Part shown: positions 56,817 to 64,000 of the stretch, one piece after another
Numbering within the stretch: position 1 is the first letter of the stretch
Layout: every line of letters starts with the position of its first letter
Assembly (NCBI RefSeq): GCF_014897815.1
Contig: NZ_JABUZG010000071.1
Location: 1 to 64,000 of the forward strand
Length of the DNA: 64,000 bases
Direction: 5' to 3'
From: Psychrobacter sp. PG1
GTDB lineage: Bacteria > Pseudomonadota > Gammaproteobacteria > Pseudomonadales > Moraxellaceae
The notes under the pieces: generated by a model
Seen by the model: only the letters and a program-made list of their open reading frames with translations
Database searches by the model: none
What the model was told of the DNA's origin: nothing
Position numbers and translations under genes: made by a program

Positions 56817-57334
56817 GACGCTGACCTGTAAATTTTATGATGAAAAATAAGAAAGTCCTAAAAACTGGCTGTAGGAACTGAGAATAAATTATCACTATCA
56901 GTATTGCTACCAACTTTGCTATTTATTAGCCAATAGTAGTAGTACTGCTGATATGTATCAAAGCTGTGACATAACATCACAAAATGCTGCTCATTATAAA
57001 GATAAAACGCTAAAAAAAGCCAAAAACGTAAAAAAGTCTGCTAGATTTGTCTAAAGGCTCAATAAGCCTCTAAAATAAGCAGTGATCGATTAAAAAGATT
57101 TAATGACTTATCACGCTTTTGTCTGTTCTATCGACTTTATAATATCGCTATTATTGAGGTGACAAGCGGCACTTATAACTTTTGGTTGACGTATTTTGTT
57201 GTCTATATCAATAAGAGTATGAGAAACTGTTGCTTTCTATCATGTCTTTATGAGTCGTGACATAGATTATTTGAGGTTATTGGATTATTTTATAATTCGT
57301 GTTTAGTAAATTGTATTTAGCAAATGAGGATGAT
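56817..57334. promoter_or_regulatory. 518-bp region upstream of nhaA
   Basis: Divergent TSUP and nhaA genes. A perfect -10 TATAAT lies at 57291-57296, with only a poor -35 (TATTTG, 57268). Near 57038-57082 a CTGCT...AGCAG pair encloses AGGCT...AGCCT, a possible small nested hairpin. No NhaR site or known sodium riboswitch could be recognised. No gene seen. Confidence 0.35.
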
Positions 57335-58537
57335 ATGGCAATACGCAGGATTAAAGCATTTTTTGAATTTGAGGCAGCGGGCGGTATCGTCTTAGCATTG
57401 GCTGCCATTGCTGCAATGATTATTGCCAACTCCCCTCTTAATGTGTGGTATGAAGGCTTTATTCACGCACCCGTTGCCATTCAAATCGGTGAGTTCGCTA
57501 TCGCTAAAGACGCTCATCATTGGATCAATGACGGTTTGATGGCGATTTTCTTTTTCTTAGTGGGACTTGAGCTAAAACGTGAAGTCTTAATCGGCGAGCT
57601 GTCTAACGTCAAGCAAATCATCCTGCCAGCTGGTGCGGCACTCGGTGGCATGATCATGCCAGCGATTGTTTATCTGCTCTTTAACTATAACGAGCCTGAG
57701 TTTTGGAAAGGATGGGCGATTCCAGCCGCGACTGATATTGCTTTTGCCCTAGGTATTTTGAGCTTGTTAGGCAACCGCGTTCCCAACTCCTTAAAAGTAT
57801 TTTTAGTATCGATTGCGATTTTTGATGATATTGGCGCAATTTTAATCATTGCTTTATTTTATACCAGTGATTTGTCATTAGAGTCATTAGCAGTGGCAGG
57901 TTTATGCCTACCCTTTCTATACCTGCTTAATCGTCGCAACGTCACCAGCATCACGCCTTATCTGCTGATCGGTGTAATCATGTGGATTGCGGTACTCAAA
58001 TCTGGCATCCATGCCACCTTGGCTGGGGTGGTTTTAGCCCTATTTATTCCTATGTTTGACCGTACTGATCCTGAGCATTCACCACTAGAAGAGCTAGAGC
58101 ACGATCTACACAATACCGTTGCCTTCGGTATCTTGCCGTTGTTCGCGTTTGCCAACTCAGGTATATCCCTCAAAGGTGCAGGCTTCGCTGAGCTGTTCCA
58201 TTCGGTACCACTTGGTATTGCAGCCGGTCTATTCATCGGTAAGCAAGTTGGTGTAATGGTCATGTGCTGGTTGATATTTAAGCTTGGCATCTCAACCATG
58301 CCAAGAGGCATGAACTATAAGCAGATTTACGGTGCAGCCTTACTCTGTGGTGTTGGTTTCACCATGAGTCTGTTCATCGGCGGCTTGGCATTTGCTGGTG
58401 ACACAGCCTTATTCGATGAACGCCTAGGTATTATTATGGGTTCAATCGTCTCTGGTATTGCCGGTTATCTCATGCTTAAAGTCAGCCTAAAAGACAATGC
58501 AAGCGGCACATCAGTCGATCTGACTCGCCCTCATTAA
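57335..58537 (+). CDS. nhaA: NhaA Na+/H+ antiporter
   Basis: A 400-residue inner-membrane antiporter that exports Na+ in exchange for protons. D134 ([10 protein letters not shown]) and the D164-D165 pair ([10 protein letters not shown]) match the three essential aspartates of E. coli Nha[15 protein letters not shown] and the final helix [15 protein letters not shown] also fit. A GTG at 57299 is in frame, but ATG 57335 with GAGG five bases upstream gives the usual N-terminus and length. Consistent with a salt-tolerant organism. Confidence 0.96.
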   Translation: MAIRRIKAFFEFEAAGGIVLALAAIAAMIIANSPLNVWYEGFIHAPVAIQIGEFAIAKDAHHWINDGLMAIFFFLVGLELKREVLIGELSNVKQIILPAGAALGGMIMPAIVYLLFNYNEPEFWKGWAIPAATDIAFALGILSLLGNRVPNSLKVFLVSIAIFDDIGAILIIALFYTSDLSLESLAVAGLCLPFLYLLNRRNVTSITPYLLIGVIMWIAVLKSGIHATLAGVVLALFIPMFDRTDPEHSPLEELEHDLHNTVAFGILPLFAFANSGISLKGAGFAELFHSVPLGIAAGLFIGKQVGVMVMCWLIFKLGISTMPRGMNYKQIYGAALLCGVGFTMSLFIGGLAFAGDTALFDERLGIIMGSIVSGIAGYLMLKVSLKDNASGTSVDLTRPH

Positions 58538-58546
58538 TAGGACAAC

Positions 58547-58588
58547 AAGCCACTTAAAGGCGATTTAGCTTATCGGTGGCTTATTATT
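58547..58588 (+). terminator. Weak terminator-like hairpin after nhaA
   Basis: AAGCCAC (58547-58553) pairs with GTGGCTT (58576-58582), followed by ATTATTT. The T-run is imperfect. Confidence 0.5.
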
Positions 58589-58686
58589 TGATAGTTCACC
58601 TGTTTTGACATCCGAACATGGTTGATTAAAAGTATTTTTCATCAGCCATGTTTGGGCTTGAATCAATAGCCATAGAAGAGGTAATC

Positions 58687-59271
58687 ATGCGACAGTTTGC
58701 ACCGCGGCCTTCGTTAATGTTAGCTCTCCTTGGTAGCATTGTTTTACTATCAAGCTGTGCCACGCTCTCTAAGCAGGAGTGCCTCGTTGGTGACTGGCAG
58801 GCTATTGGCTATAATGATGGCGTGGTAGGTTACCAATCAGACCGTCTCGCATCACATGCCAAAGCCTGTGCCAAGGCCAGTGTTGCCCCCAACTATCTAG
58901 CATGGGAGCGAGGTCGCCAGCTGGGGCTTAAGCAATACTGCACGACCAGTAATGCTTACAATGTTGGTCGACGCGGACGTCAGCTAAACAATGTCTGTCC
59001 AATAACCTTGGCGAATACCCTGCAAACTGCCAATCAAAAAGGCTTAGACTATTACACCTTAGACAGTCAGCTAGACAAAGATAAACGCCTAATAGCAGCC
59101 TACCAAGAAGAATTTGATCAGCTAGAAAGTGGGGCGATGCTAGACTTTGCTAATGAAAAAGAAGCGCGCGCGCGATTGCTGTCATTAGCCGACGAGCTGC
59201 GTAAAGCCAAGCGCCGTATGAATACCACGCAAAGACAATTAGAAGCTCTAAACCAGTCAAATAGATATTAA
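58687..59271 (+). CDS. DUF2799-family lipoprotein
   Basis: A 194-residue predicted lipoprotein: signal peptide with lipobox LSSC (about C23) and the DUF2799 pattern GDWQAIGYNDGVVGY, AKACAKASVAPNYLAWERGRQLGLKQYC, NAYNVGRRG (in parts). The C-terminal third is a coiled coil (EEFDQLESGAML...RRMNTTQRQLEAL). Role unknown; envelope location is expected. ATG 58687 is chosen because GAGG lies five bases upstream; the longer frame from 58648 would spoil the signal peptide. Confidence 0.85.
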   Translation: MRQFAPRPSLMLALLGSIVLLSSCATLSKQECLVGDWQAIGYNDGVVGYQSDRLASHAKACAKASVAPNYLAWERGRQLGLKQYCTTSNAYNVGRRGRQLNNVCPITLANTLQTANQKGLDYYTLDSQLDKDKRLIAAYQEEFDQLESGAMLDFANEKEARARLLSLADELRKAKRRMNTTQRQLEALNQSNRY

Positions 59272-59309
59272 TATTATTGGCTTTGTGAAATGATCTAATA
59301 GGAAAGCAT

Positions 59310-60698
59310 TTGGTAAAAAGGCATTTGATAAATATGGATTCAATCAACATAACTGATAAACAGACGGCCGATACTTTGAGTCACCAACAGCCCTCAATAA
59401 AACCTTATCAGCGTCACGGACGGACGACCGCGATTGATGACCATAGCGACCTGCAAGTCTTAAAGCGCATTAGACGTTATTTGCTACCAAAAGATTTTGT
59501 TATCTCGCAAGATTTATTAAATGAAATAGTAACGGGCTACGATATTGGCGATTCACTGGCAGATGCGTTAGCCGCTGATGGCCTTCGTTTTGCAAAGCCC
59601 CTACAGCAAGTTATTATCAGCGACAACAGCAATAACTTCGACGCTGACCTCGCAAATAACCCTGCATTTAACGCTTTGACTGAACAATTTAGCCGTCATC
59701 CTGATTGGTTCAACCCCAAGCTCGCCCAAATCGGCGCGGTTGCCTATCGGCGCTATCCACTGATGTTGATTTGGCTATTACGTAATGTCGCCCTGATGGC
59801 AGGCTACAGCATTCCTGCCCTCTCCCTGCCGCTCATTCAGACAGGTGCATTGATGCATGATGCGCTGCCGCGCCTGATGCGTACTTACGCTTATATCCTA
59901 GCTGTCTCTGAACATCCACTATTACATAATTCGAATACGAGTGCACGCAATAACCGTCAGCCTATCGAGCAAGTATTGGCGATTGGTTCTGAAGGTTGGC
60001 GGCAATCGATCAAAGTGCGGCAAATTCATACTTTAGTACGGCAAAACTTGCTCAAAGGTAAAGGCAATGCTGCTAAAGGCGTCATACCAAATGCCGACCA
60101 ACACCATAATCCAGATGGCAGCTGGAATACCGCCTATTGGGGTCTTCCTATCAACCAAACCGATATGATTGCTACTCATTTGCAGTTTTCATTGTTGATT
60201 ATGCGCGGCTTACGGCTGCTTGGTGCACGCATCAGCACTGAAGAAGCGGAAGGCATCCTGCATCTATGGAATCTTGCCAGCTATTGGATGGGCGTTGACT
60301 TAGATCGCCTGCCAAAAGATGAAACCGCCTGTTGGGAATGGCTCTATACTTATTTATCAATTCAGCAACTTGATTTTAAAATGGGGCAACCATTAGCCAA
60401 GGCTCTGCATGATTTGCCACGTCAGCTGATGGGCGAAGACAATCGGCGGGGGCGTTTCGTTGAGATGGTTAATGCTAGCGTGACCCGTACCTTGGTCGGC
60501 GATGATATCGGCGATGGGCTGGATTTGCCAAAATCAAAAATCCGCTTTGGTGTCTTATCATCGGTGCCGATTCTCTTTGCGCTCGATACGGCACGCCAAC
60601 ACAATCAAACGATAGCCGAAAAATTAGAAGCTTTCCGCGCCAAACGCCAAGATAATATGAACTGGTGGCTAAAGAAAAATGACGAATATTATAAGTAA
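59310..60698 (+). CDS. MpaB-like oxygenase-family protein (DUF2236)
   Basis: A 462-residue protein resembling the DUF2236/MpaB-like family, which includes heme-dependent latex-clearing oxygenases. Supporting features are the helical core WLLRNVALMAGYSIPALSLPLIQTG, the conserved R/H segment RQIHTLVRQNLL, QTDMIATHLQFSLLIMRGLRLLG and YWMGVDLDRLP. Histidine H246 or a neighbour in KVRQIHTLVR could be a metal/heme ligand. TTG 59310 has AGGA six bases upstream; ATG 59334 is the alternative. Substrate unknown. Confidence 0.75.
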   Translation: MVKRHLINMDSINITDKQTADTLSHQQPSIKPYQRHGRTTAIDDHSDLQVLKRIRRYLLPKDFVISQDLLNEIVTGYDIGDSLADALAADGLRFAKPLQQVIISDNSNNFDADLANNPAFNALTEQFSRHPDWFNPKLAQIGAVAYRRYPLMLIWLLRNVALMAGYSIPALSLPLIQTGALMHDALPRLMRTYAYILAVSEHPLLHNSNTSARNNRQPIEQVLAIGSEGWRQSIKVRQIHTLVRQNLLKGKGNAAKGVIPNADQHHNPDGSWNTAYWGLPINQTDMIATHLQFSLLIMRGLRLLGARISTEEAEGILHLWNLASYWMGVDLDRLPKDETACWEWLYTYLSIQQLDFKMGQPLAKALHDLPRQLMGEDNRRGRFVEMVNASVTRTLVGDDIGDGLDLPKSKIRFGVLSSVPILFALDTARQHNQTIAEKLEAFRAKRQDNMNWWLKKNDEYYK

Positions 60699-60760
60699 GC
60701 AATTATAAATAAAGCATAGTAAATAAACGAATAATGATTAAACGTCAGTCGCCTTACGGA

Positions 60761-61495
60761 TTAATTGCGGGTATTTTGGATACGATAATACCACTCAAGC
60801 TGGCGATCAAAGCCTGTTTCTAACAGACTGGCAATGACTCGTCCTGTCAGACCCCAAACCGTTTCACCATCCACTTGCCAGCTAGGCGTGAGAATGGTCG
60901 CGATCTTATCTTGCATTGCATATTCTACCGCATACTCGACAGTAGGCTGAGTCAGCAAGGTTTCAAAATCTGCCCAAAAAATGCGCGAGATTTCGCCAAG
61001 CTCAGGTACTAATAATAAATCAGGCGCAATCAGCGCCACAATAGGACGCACACTCATACCACTTTTAGAGGTTTGAATGGGCAATTGACCAATTAGCTGG
61101 ACTTTATTAGGTGGTAGTGCGGTCTCTTCACAGGCTTCACGCAAAGCGGTGACGACATTATTACCGTCGCCTGCGTCATGTTTACCACCGACGCAAGAGA
61201 CCTCGCCAGCATGGCTGTTCATGTGCGCAGCGCGGCGTGTTAGTAGCAGTTTTGGATGGCGTTCATGGGTAATGGCAACCAATACCGAGGCATCGGCAAT
61301 GGGTGTTTGATACAAGCTATCTAGAATGCGAGTGCTACGAGAAGTGCTAGCCTCATACAACGCAGGGCTGGTGACGGCATTTAAGGTCTCATGCTGCACC
61401 CGTTCCGCCAGCGTTCTAATAGTGGGATAACGAATAAAGTCCGGCACAGCGACTGAAAATTCATCAAAACGTAGCGACGGCGGGGGAAGTAACAT
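60761..61495 (-). CDS. NUDIX hydrolase, CoA pyrophosphatase-like
   Basis: A 244-residue NUDIX enzyme of the NudL/CoA-diphosphatase type. LLLTRRAAHMNSHAGEV and VGGKHDAGD match the CoA-NUDIX signature (His in place of the more usual Arg-His spacing is tolerated), followed by the box residues TALREACEETAL (R119-E120, E123-E124). It probably hydrolyses CoA or related nucleoside diphosphate derivatives to 4'-phosphopantetheine and a nucleotide. It converges with the MpaB-like gene. Confidence 0.87.
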   Translation of the reverse strand: MLLPPPSLRFDEFSVAVPDFIRYPTIRTLAERVQHETLNAVTSPALYEASTSRSTRILDSLYQTPIADASVLVAITHERHPKLLLTRRAAHMNSHAGEVSCVGGKHDAGDGNNVVTALREACEETALPPNKVQLIGQLPIQTSKSGMSVRPIVALIAPDLLLVPELGEISRIFWADFETLLTQPTVEYAVEYAMQDKIATILTPSWQVDGETVWGLTGRVIASLLETGFDRQLEWYYRIQNTRN

Positions 61496-62086
61496 GATTA
61501 TTGCCCTATATTTTTATTAGAATTAAGCATCGGATGGTGGAGCTTATCTCTCGCAATGTGTACAACGCTTGCGCCAGTGTTATTGCTACGCGTATCACAT
61601 CTACATGTTGCTTTCCATTCATTCATCGTCATGCTTGGCGACGTAAAGTGGCATTTTTTAATACCCCCTACTCTGATAAATGCGCGCGCTTTGCAGGTTG
61701 CCCTGATTTACAACAACACCAGTCGCGGCAGCCATTACTCTCGTTATTGGTAAAGCTATCATTCAATAGTTAGCGTGAGTCTAGCCTAGCGCAATCTTAT
61801 CGTGACTGCATATACTTTATGTGACTGTCCTGCTTTGCCTGCTGATACATTCATTGATAGCAACCGTAGCCGTAAGCAGTTGCGCAAACCTGTGTGCTTG
61901 TTATTATCACTGCCAGTGTGATGAGAATTTGTGTTATCTTAGGATTAACAGCTATGATCACCTAACATCTGATAAGCTAAAGTCATACTATTTTATAAAA
62001 TAAGAATCATAATTTTTCAAAGAACGACAATCCTTTTTCTCATTTCTATTTATCATGTAGATTTATCATTAAATAAGGCAGTTAAT
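61496..62086. other. 591-bp region without a confirmed gene
   Basis: Lies between the two NUDIX genes. Open frames of 60-90 codons exist (for example 61501-61773) but lack ribosome binding sites, recognised domains or consistent codon character. Promoters for both flanking genes are expected; none is clear. Confidence 0.4.
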
Positions 62087-62650
62087 ATGCGCTATTGTTT
62101 ACAATGCGGTCATGAAGCGGAACGCAAAATACCAGCCACGGATAATATCCCACGCTTGGTATGCCCCAATTGCCACTATATTCACTATGAAAATCCAAAA
62201 GTGATTTGTGGCTCACTCGTTGTGCATAAGCATCGGGTACTGCTATGTCGCCGCGCGATCGAGCCACAGTATGGCTTATGGACACTGCCAGCTGGCTTTA
62301 TGGAAAATGGCGAAACCATGGCAGAAGGGGCCGCTCGTGAAAGCTTTGAAGAAGCAGAAGCGGTCGTCATCAATCCGCATTTATATTGCTTATATGATAT
62401 TCCTGATATCGGGCAAATTTATAGTATCTATATCACTGAGCTAAAAGACGGCGCTTATGGCATCGGCTCTGAAAGTCTCGATTGTGCGTTATTTACCGAA
62501 GAAGACATTCCATGGGACAAACTTGCCTTTGAAGCGGTACGTCGCACCCTAAAAAGCTACTTTGCTGACCGCAAGCAATACGATAACCATGAAAATTTCC
62601 CTATTCATCAGGATATCATCGGTAAAGACCAAGCGATCAAGCGCTACTAG
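62087..62650 (+). CDS. NUDIX hydrolase with N-terminal zinc ribbon (NudC-like)
   Basis: A 187-residue NUDIX protein. A zinc ribbon is formed by C4, C7, C26 and C29 (YCLQCG...VCPNCHYIHYENP). The complete NUDIX box is G70-x5-E76-x7-R84-E85-x2-E88-E89, in GFMENGETMAEGAARESFEE. Family members cleave nucleoside diphosphate-X compounds such as ADP-ribose or NAD(H); it lacks the large N-terminal domain of full NudC. The substrate is uncertain. Confidence 0.9.
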   Translation: MRYCLQCGHEAERKIPATDNIPRLVCPNCHYIHYENPKVICGSLVVHKHRVLLCRRAIEPQYGLWTLPAGFMENGETMAEGAARESFEEAEAVVINPHLYCLYDIPDIGQIYSIYITELKDGAYGIGSESLDCALFTEEDIPWDKLAFEAVRRTLKSYFADRKQYDNHENFPIHQDIIGKDQAIKRY

Positions 62651-62709
62651 CTCTAAGCATATAAAAAATAACCTTATAAAAAATCGACTGCTTTACAAAA
62701 GTGGTTGGT

Positions 62710-62770
62710 AAAAACCATTGATAAGTCTTATGCTAAGTTTTGAATATAGCCACTTATCAATGGTTTTTTA
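62710..62770 (+). terminator. Long-stem terminator after zinc-ribbon NUDIX gene
   Basis: A perfect 17-bp stem, AAAAACCATTGATAAGT (62710-62726) and ACTTATCAATGGTTTTT (62752-62768), with a 25-base loop and a closing T-run. The loop is longer than usual. Confidence 0.75.
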
Positions 62771-62811
62771 TTGTCTGAAGTTAATCGTTTAAGCCGACTT
62801 GCGAGAATATT

Positions 62812-64000
62812 ATGCTGACTTTATTGCAACGCTCTTTACCGCTACTACCACTGACCATCGCCATGACTCTAACCAGTATAAGTATCACCAGCCATGCGGA
62901 AGATGCACGGTTAACCGCCAAACAATCCGACCCACAAACGCTTGGCTGGATGCAAGGTTTTCCGCCGCCTGCCGATAAACTGATTACTCAACCTTCCTCT
63001 AATTTTTTTAGTTTTCCCAAGCTGCGCTGGACGGTCTGTCATATCCGTGAGTTGATGCCCACCACTGACGTCAGTCGCGGTATCGGTGCGCCTTCCAAGC
63101 TCAGCTATGCGTTAGATAAAAACATCGATGCCATCACCTTTATGCCTACTAACAGTAAGCGCCCGATAACTTGGAAGCAATCACTGGATGCCAATTATAC
63201 TGACGGCATTATGGTCATGCATCATGGGAAGGTGGTATACGAGCGCCAAAATGGCTGCCTCAATGAGCTGGGCAATCATGCGGCGATGTCGATGACCAAA
63301 TCAATGACTGGGCTGTTAGCAGAAATCCTCGTGACCGAAGGTAAGCTTGACGATAAAGCTTTGGTGGCGTCTATCATTCCAGAGCTCAAAAACAGTGGCT
63401 TTGGTGATGCAACCGTACGCCAAGTCATGGACATGACCACAGCGCTCGATTATAGCGAAGACTATGCTGATCCTAATGCCGATATCTGGAAGTATTCAGA
63501 AGCGGCAAGCCCATTACCAAAACCGAAAGACTATAAAGGACCCAATGGTTACTTTGAGTACCTGCAAACAGTTAAGAAGAACGGCGAACATGGGGAAGCA
63601 TTCAACTACCGCACCATTAATAGCGACGCGCTAGGTTGGATTATTTCGCGTACGACTGGTAAAGCGGTGAATGAATTACTCTCGGAACGCATCTGGCAAA
63701 AAATCGGTGCTGAACAAAGCGCCTATATGACGGTCGATGCTAAAGGTACGCCGTTTGCTGGCGGCGGTCTTAGTGCAGGTTTGCATGATATGGCACGCAT
63801 TGGTAGCTTGATGCTCAATAAAGGCGAAATTAATGGTGAGCGCTTATTCCCAGCTGCGGTCGTTGATAATATCGAAGCGGGTGGCGATAAAGAGGCTTTT
63901 GCGAAAGCCGATTATAAGCAGCTGACTAACGGCAGCTACACAAGCATGTGGTGGTTATTTAATAACCCCACGCCCATCTATGCAGCACGCGGCGTCCACG
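62812..64000 (+). CDS. Serine beta-lactamase-like hydrolase (partial, runs off window)
   Basis: An open frame of 396 codons without stop at the window end. Signal peptide of about 29 residues (cleavage after SHA) directs it to the periplasm. The class C beta-lactamase/esterase fold is shown by the S160-M-T-K163 catalytic motif in AAMSMTKSMTGLLAE, a tyrosine in FNYRTINSDALGW (YxN-like region) and GGGLSAGLHDMARIG. Such proteins are often esterases or peptidases rather than antibiotic-degrading enzymes. The C-terminal KTG-equivalent motif lies outside the window or was not seen. Confidence 0.88.
   Translation, partial: MLTLLQRSLPLLPLTIAMTLTSISITSHAEDARLTAKQSDPQTLGWMQGFPPPADKLITQPSSNFFSFPKLRWTVCHIRELMPTTDVSRGIGAPSKLSYALDKNIDAITFMPTNSKRPITWKQSLDANYTDGIMVMHHGKVVYERQNGCLNELGNHAAMSMTKSMTGLLAEILVTEGKLDDKALVASIIPELKNSGFGDATVRQVMDMTTALDYSEDYADPNADIWKYSEAASPLPKPKDYKGPNGYFEYLQTVKKNGEHGEAFNYRTINSDALGWIISRTTGKAVNELLSERIWQKIGAEQSAYMTVDAKGTPFAGGGLSAGLHDMARIGSLMLNKGEINGERLFPAAVVDNIEAGGDKEAFAKADYKQLTNGSYTSMWWLFNNPTPIYAARGVH

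Noticed and set aside
57038..57082. Possible riboswitch upstream of nhaA
   Set aside because: Only five-base stems are present and the position is about 250 nt before the start codon; it does not match a known sodium or nhaA leader motif that I can recognise.
61501..61773. 90-codon open frame between the NUDIX genes
   Set aside because: No ribosome binding site or domain, and overlapping alternative frames of equal quality; treated as intergenic.
62812..64000. Antibiotic resistance beta-lactamase
   Set aside because: The SxxK motif and fold are shared with many esterases and peptidases, so a resistance role is not supported; the gene is also incomplete.

Overview
The window looks like chromosomal DNA of a gammaproteobacterium of the Moraxellaceae, most probably Psychrobacter. 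This is inferred from the protein families, the moderately AT-rich composition, the complete PilGHIJK-ChpABC type IV pilus chemosensory locus, and small miniature transposon-like repeats between genes. No rRNA, tRNA, CRISPR array, prophage or complete insertion sequence was seen. It is mostly core genome.

Layout. 1-3.3 kb: a small YdcH-like protein, peroxiredoxin AhpC divergent from OxyR, and an HD-domain protein. 3.2-12.1 kb, minus strand: a methyltransferase, then an iron-related set read from high to low coordinates: imelysin lipoprotein, di-heme cytochrome lipoprotein, second imelysin-like lipoprotein, DUF1513 beta-propeller-like protein and a YgjP-like zinc peptidase. A perfectly palindromic Fur box overlaps the promoter of the first gene, and further Fur-like sites precede the second and third. 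An OmpA-family lipoprotein follows. 12.4-18 kb: acyltransferase, unknown membrane protein, MinC, MinD-MinE and cytochrome b561. 18.1-30.8 kb, minus strand: pilG-pilH-pilI-pilJ-pilK-chpA-chpB-chpC, which controls twitching motility and surface responses. 31.5-36.1 kb: an orphan efflux-adaptor-like lipoprotein and an OmpR-type two-component pair whose kinase has a very long insertion in its ATP-binding domain. 36.6-39.3 kb: MetN-MetI-MetQ methionine importer. 39.6-44.2 kb: aldo/keto reductase and ccmABCDE (cytochrome c heme delivery). 44.3-50.4 kb: two poorly known proteins, a deacetylase-family enzyme, a TSUP transporter, CoaBC with a histidine-rich insertion, and RadC. 50.7-64 kb: FadE with an acidic tail, a DAACS symporter, a second TSUP transporter, NhaA, a DUF2799 lipoprotein, an MpaB/DUF2236 protein, two NUDIX hydrolases and a serine beta-lactamase-like protein cut by the window end.

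Repeats. Three families of short, apparently non-coding, inverted-repeat-bounded elements occur. Family A has two near-identical 107-bp copies. Family B has TIRs flanked by TA, with two full copies, one truncated copy and one fragment. Family C is one roughly 300-bp composite upstream of the symporter. They lie in regulatory or 3' regions: a B copy lies between the Fur-controlled promoter and the start codon of the imelysin gene, another starts one base after the kinase stop codon, and an A copy lies between fadE and its terminator.

A recurring theme is long low-complexity, usually acidic or His/Ser/Thr/Asn-rich insertions or tails in otherwise conserved proteins (histidine kinase, CoaBC, FadE, MinC linker, efflux adaptor, YbjN-like protein). 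The strongest candidates for new biology are the interrupted kinase, the His-rich CoaBC, a PilJ receptor with no periplasmic sensor domain, and a terminator/Fur-promoter overlap in the iron cluster. No wholly novel multi-gene system was convincingly identified.
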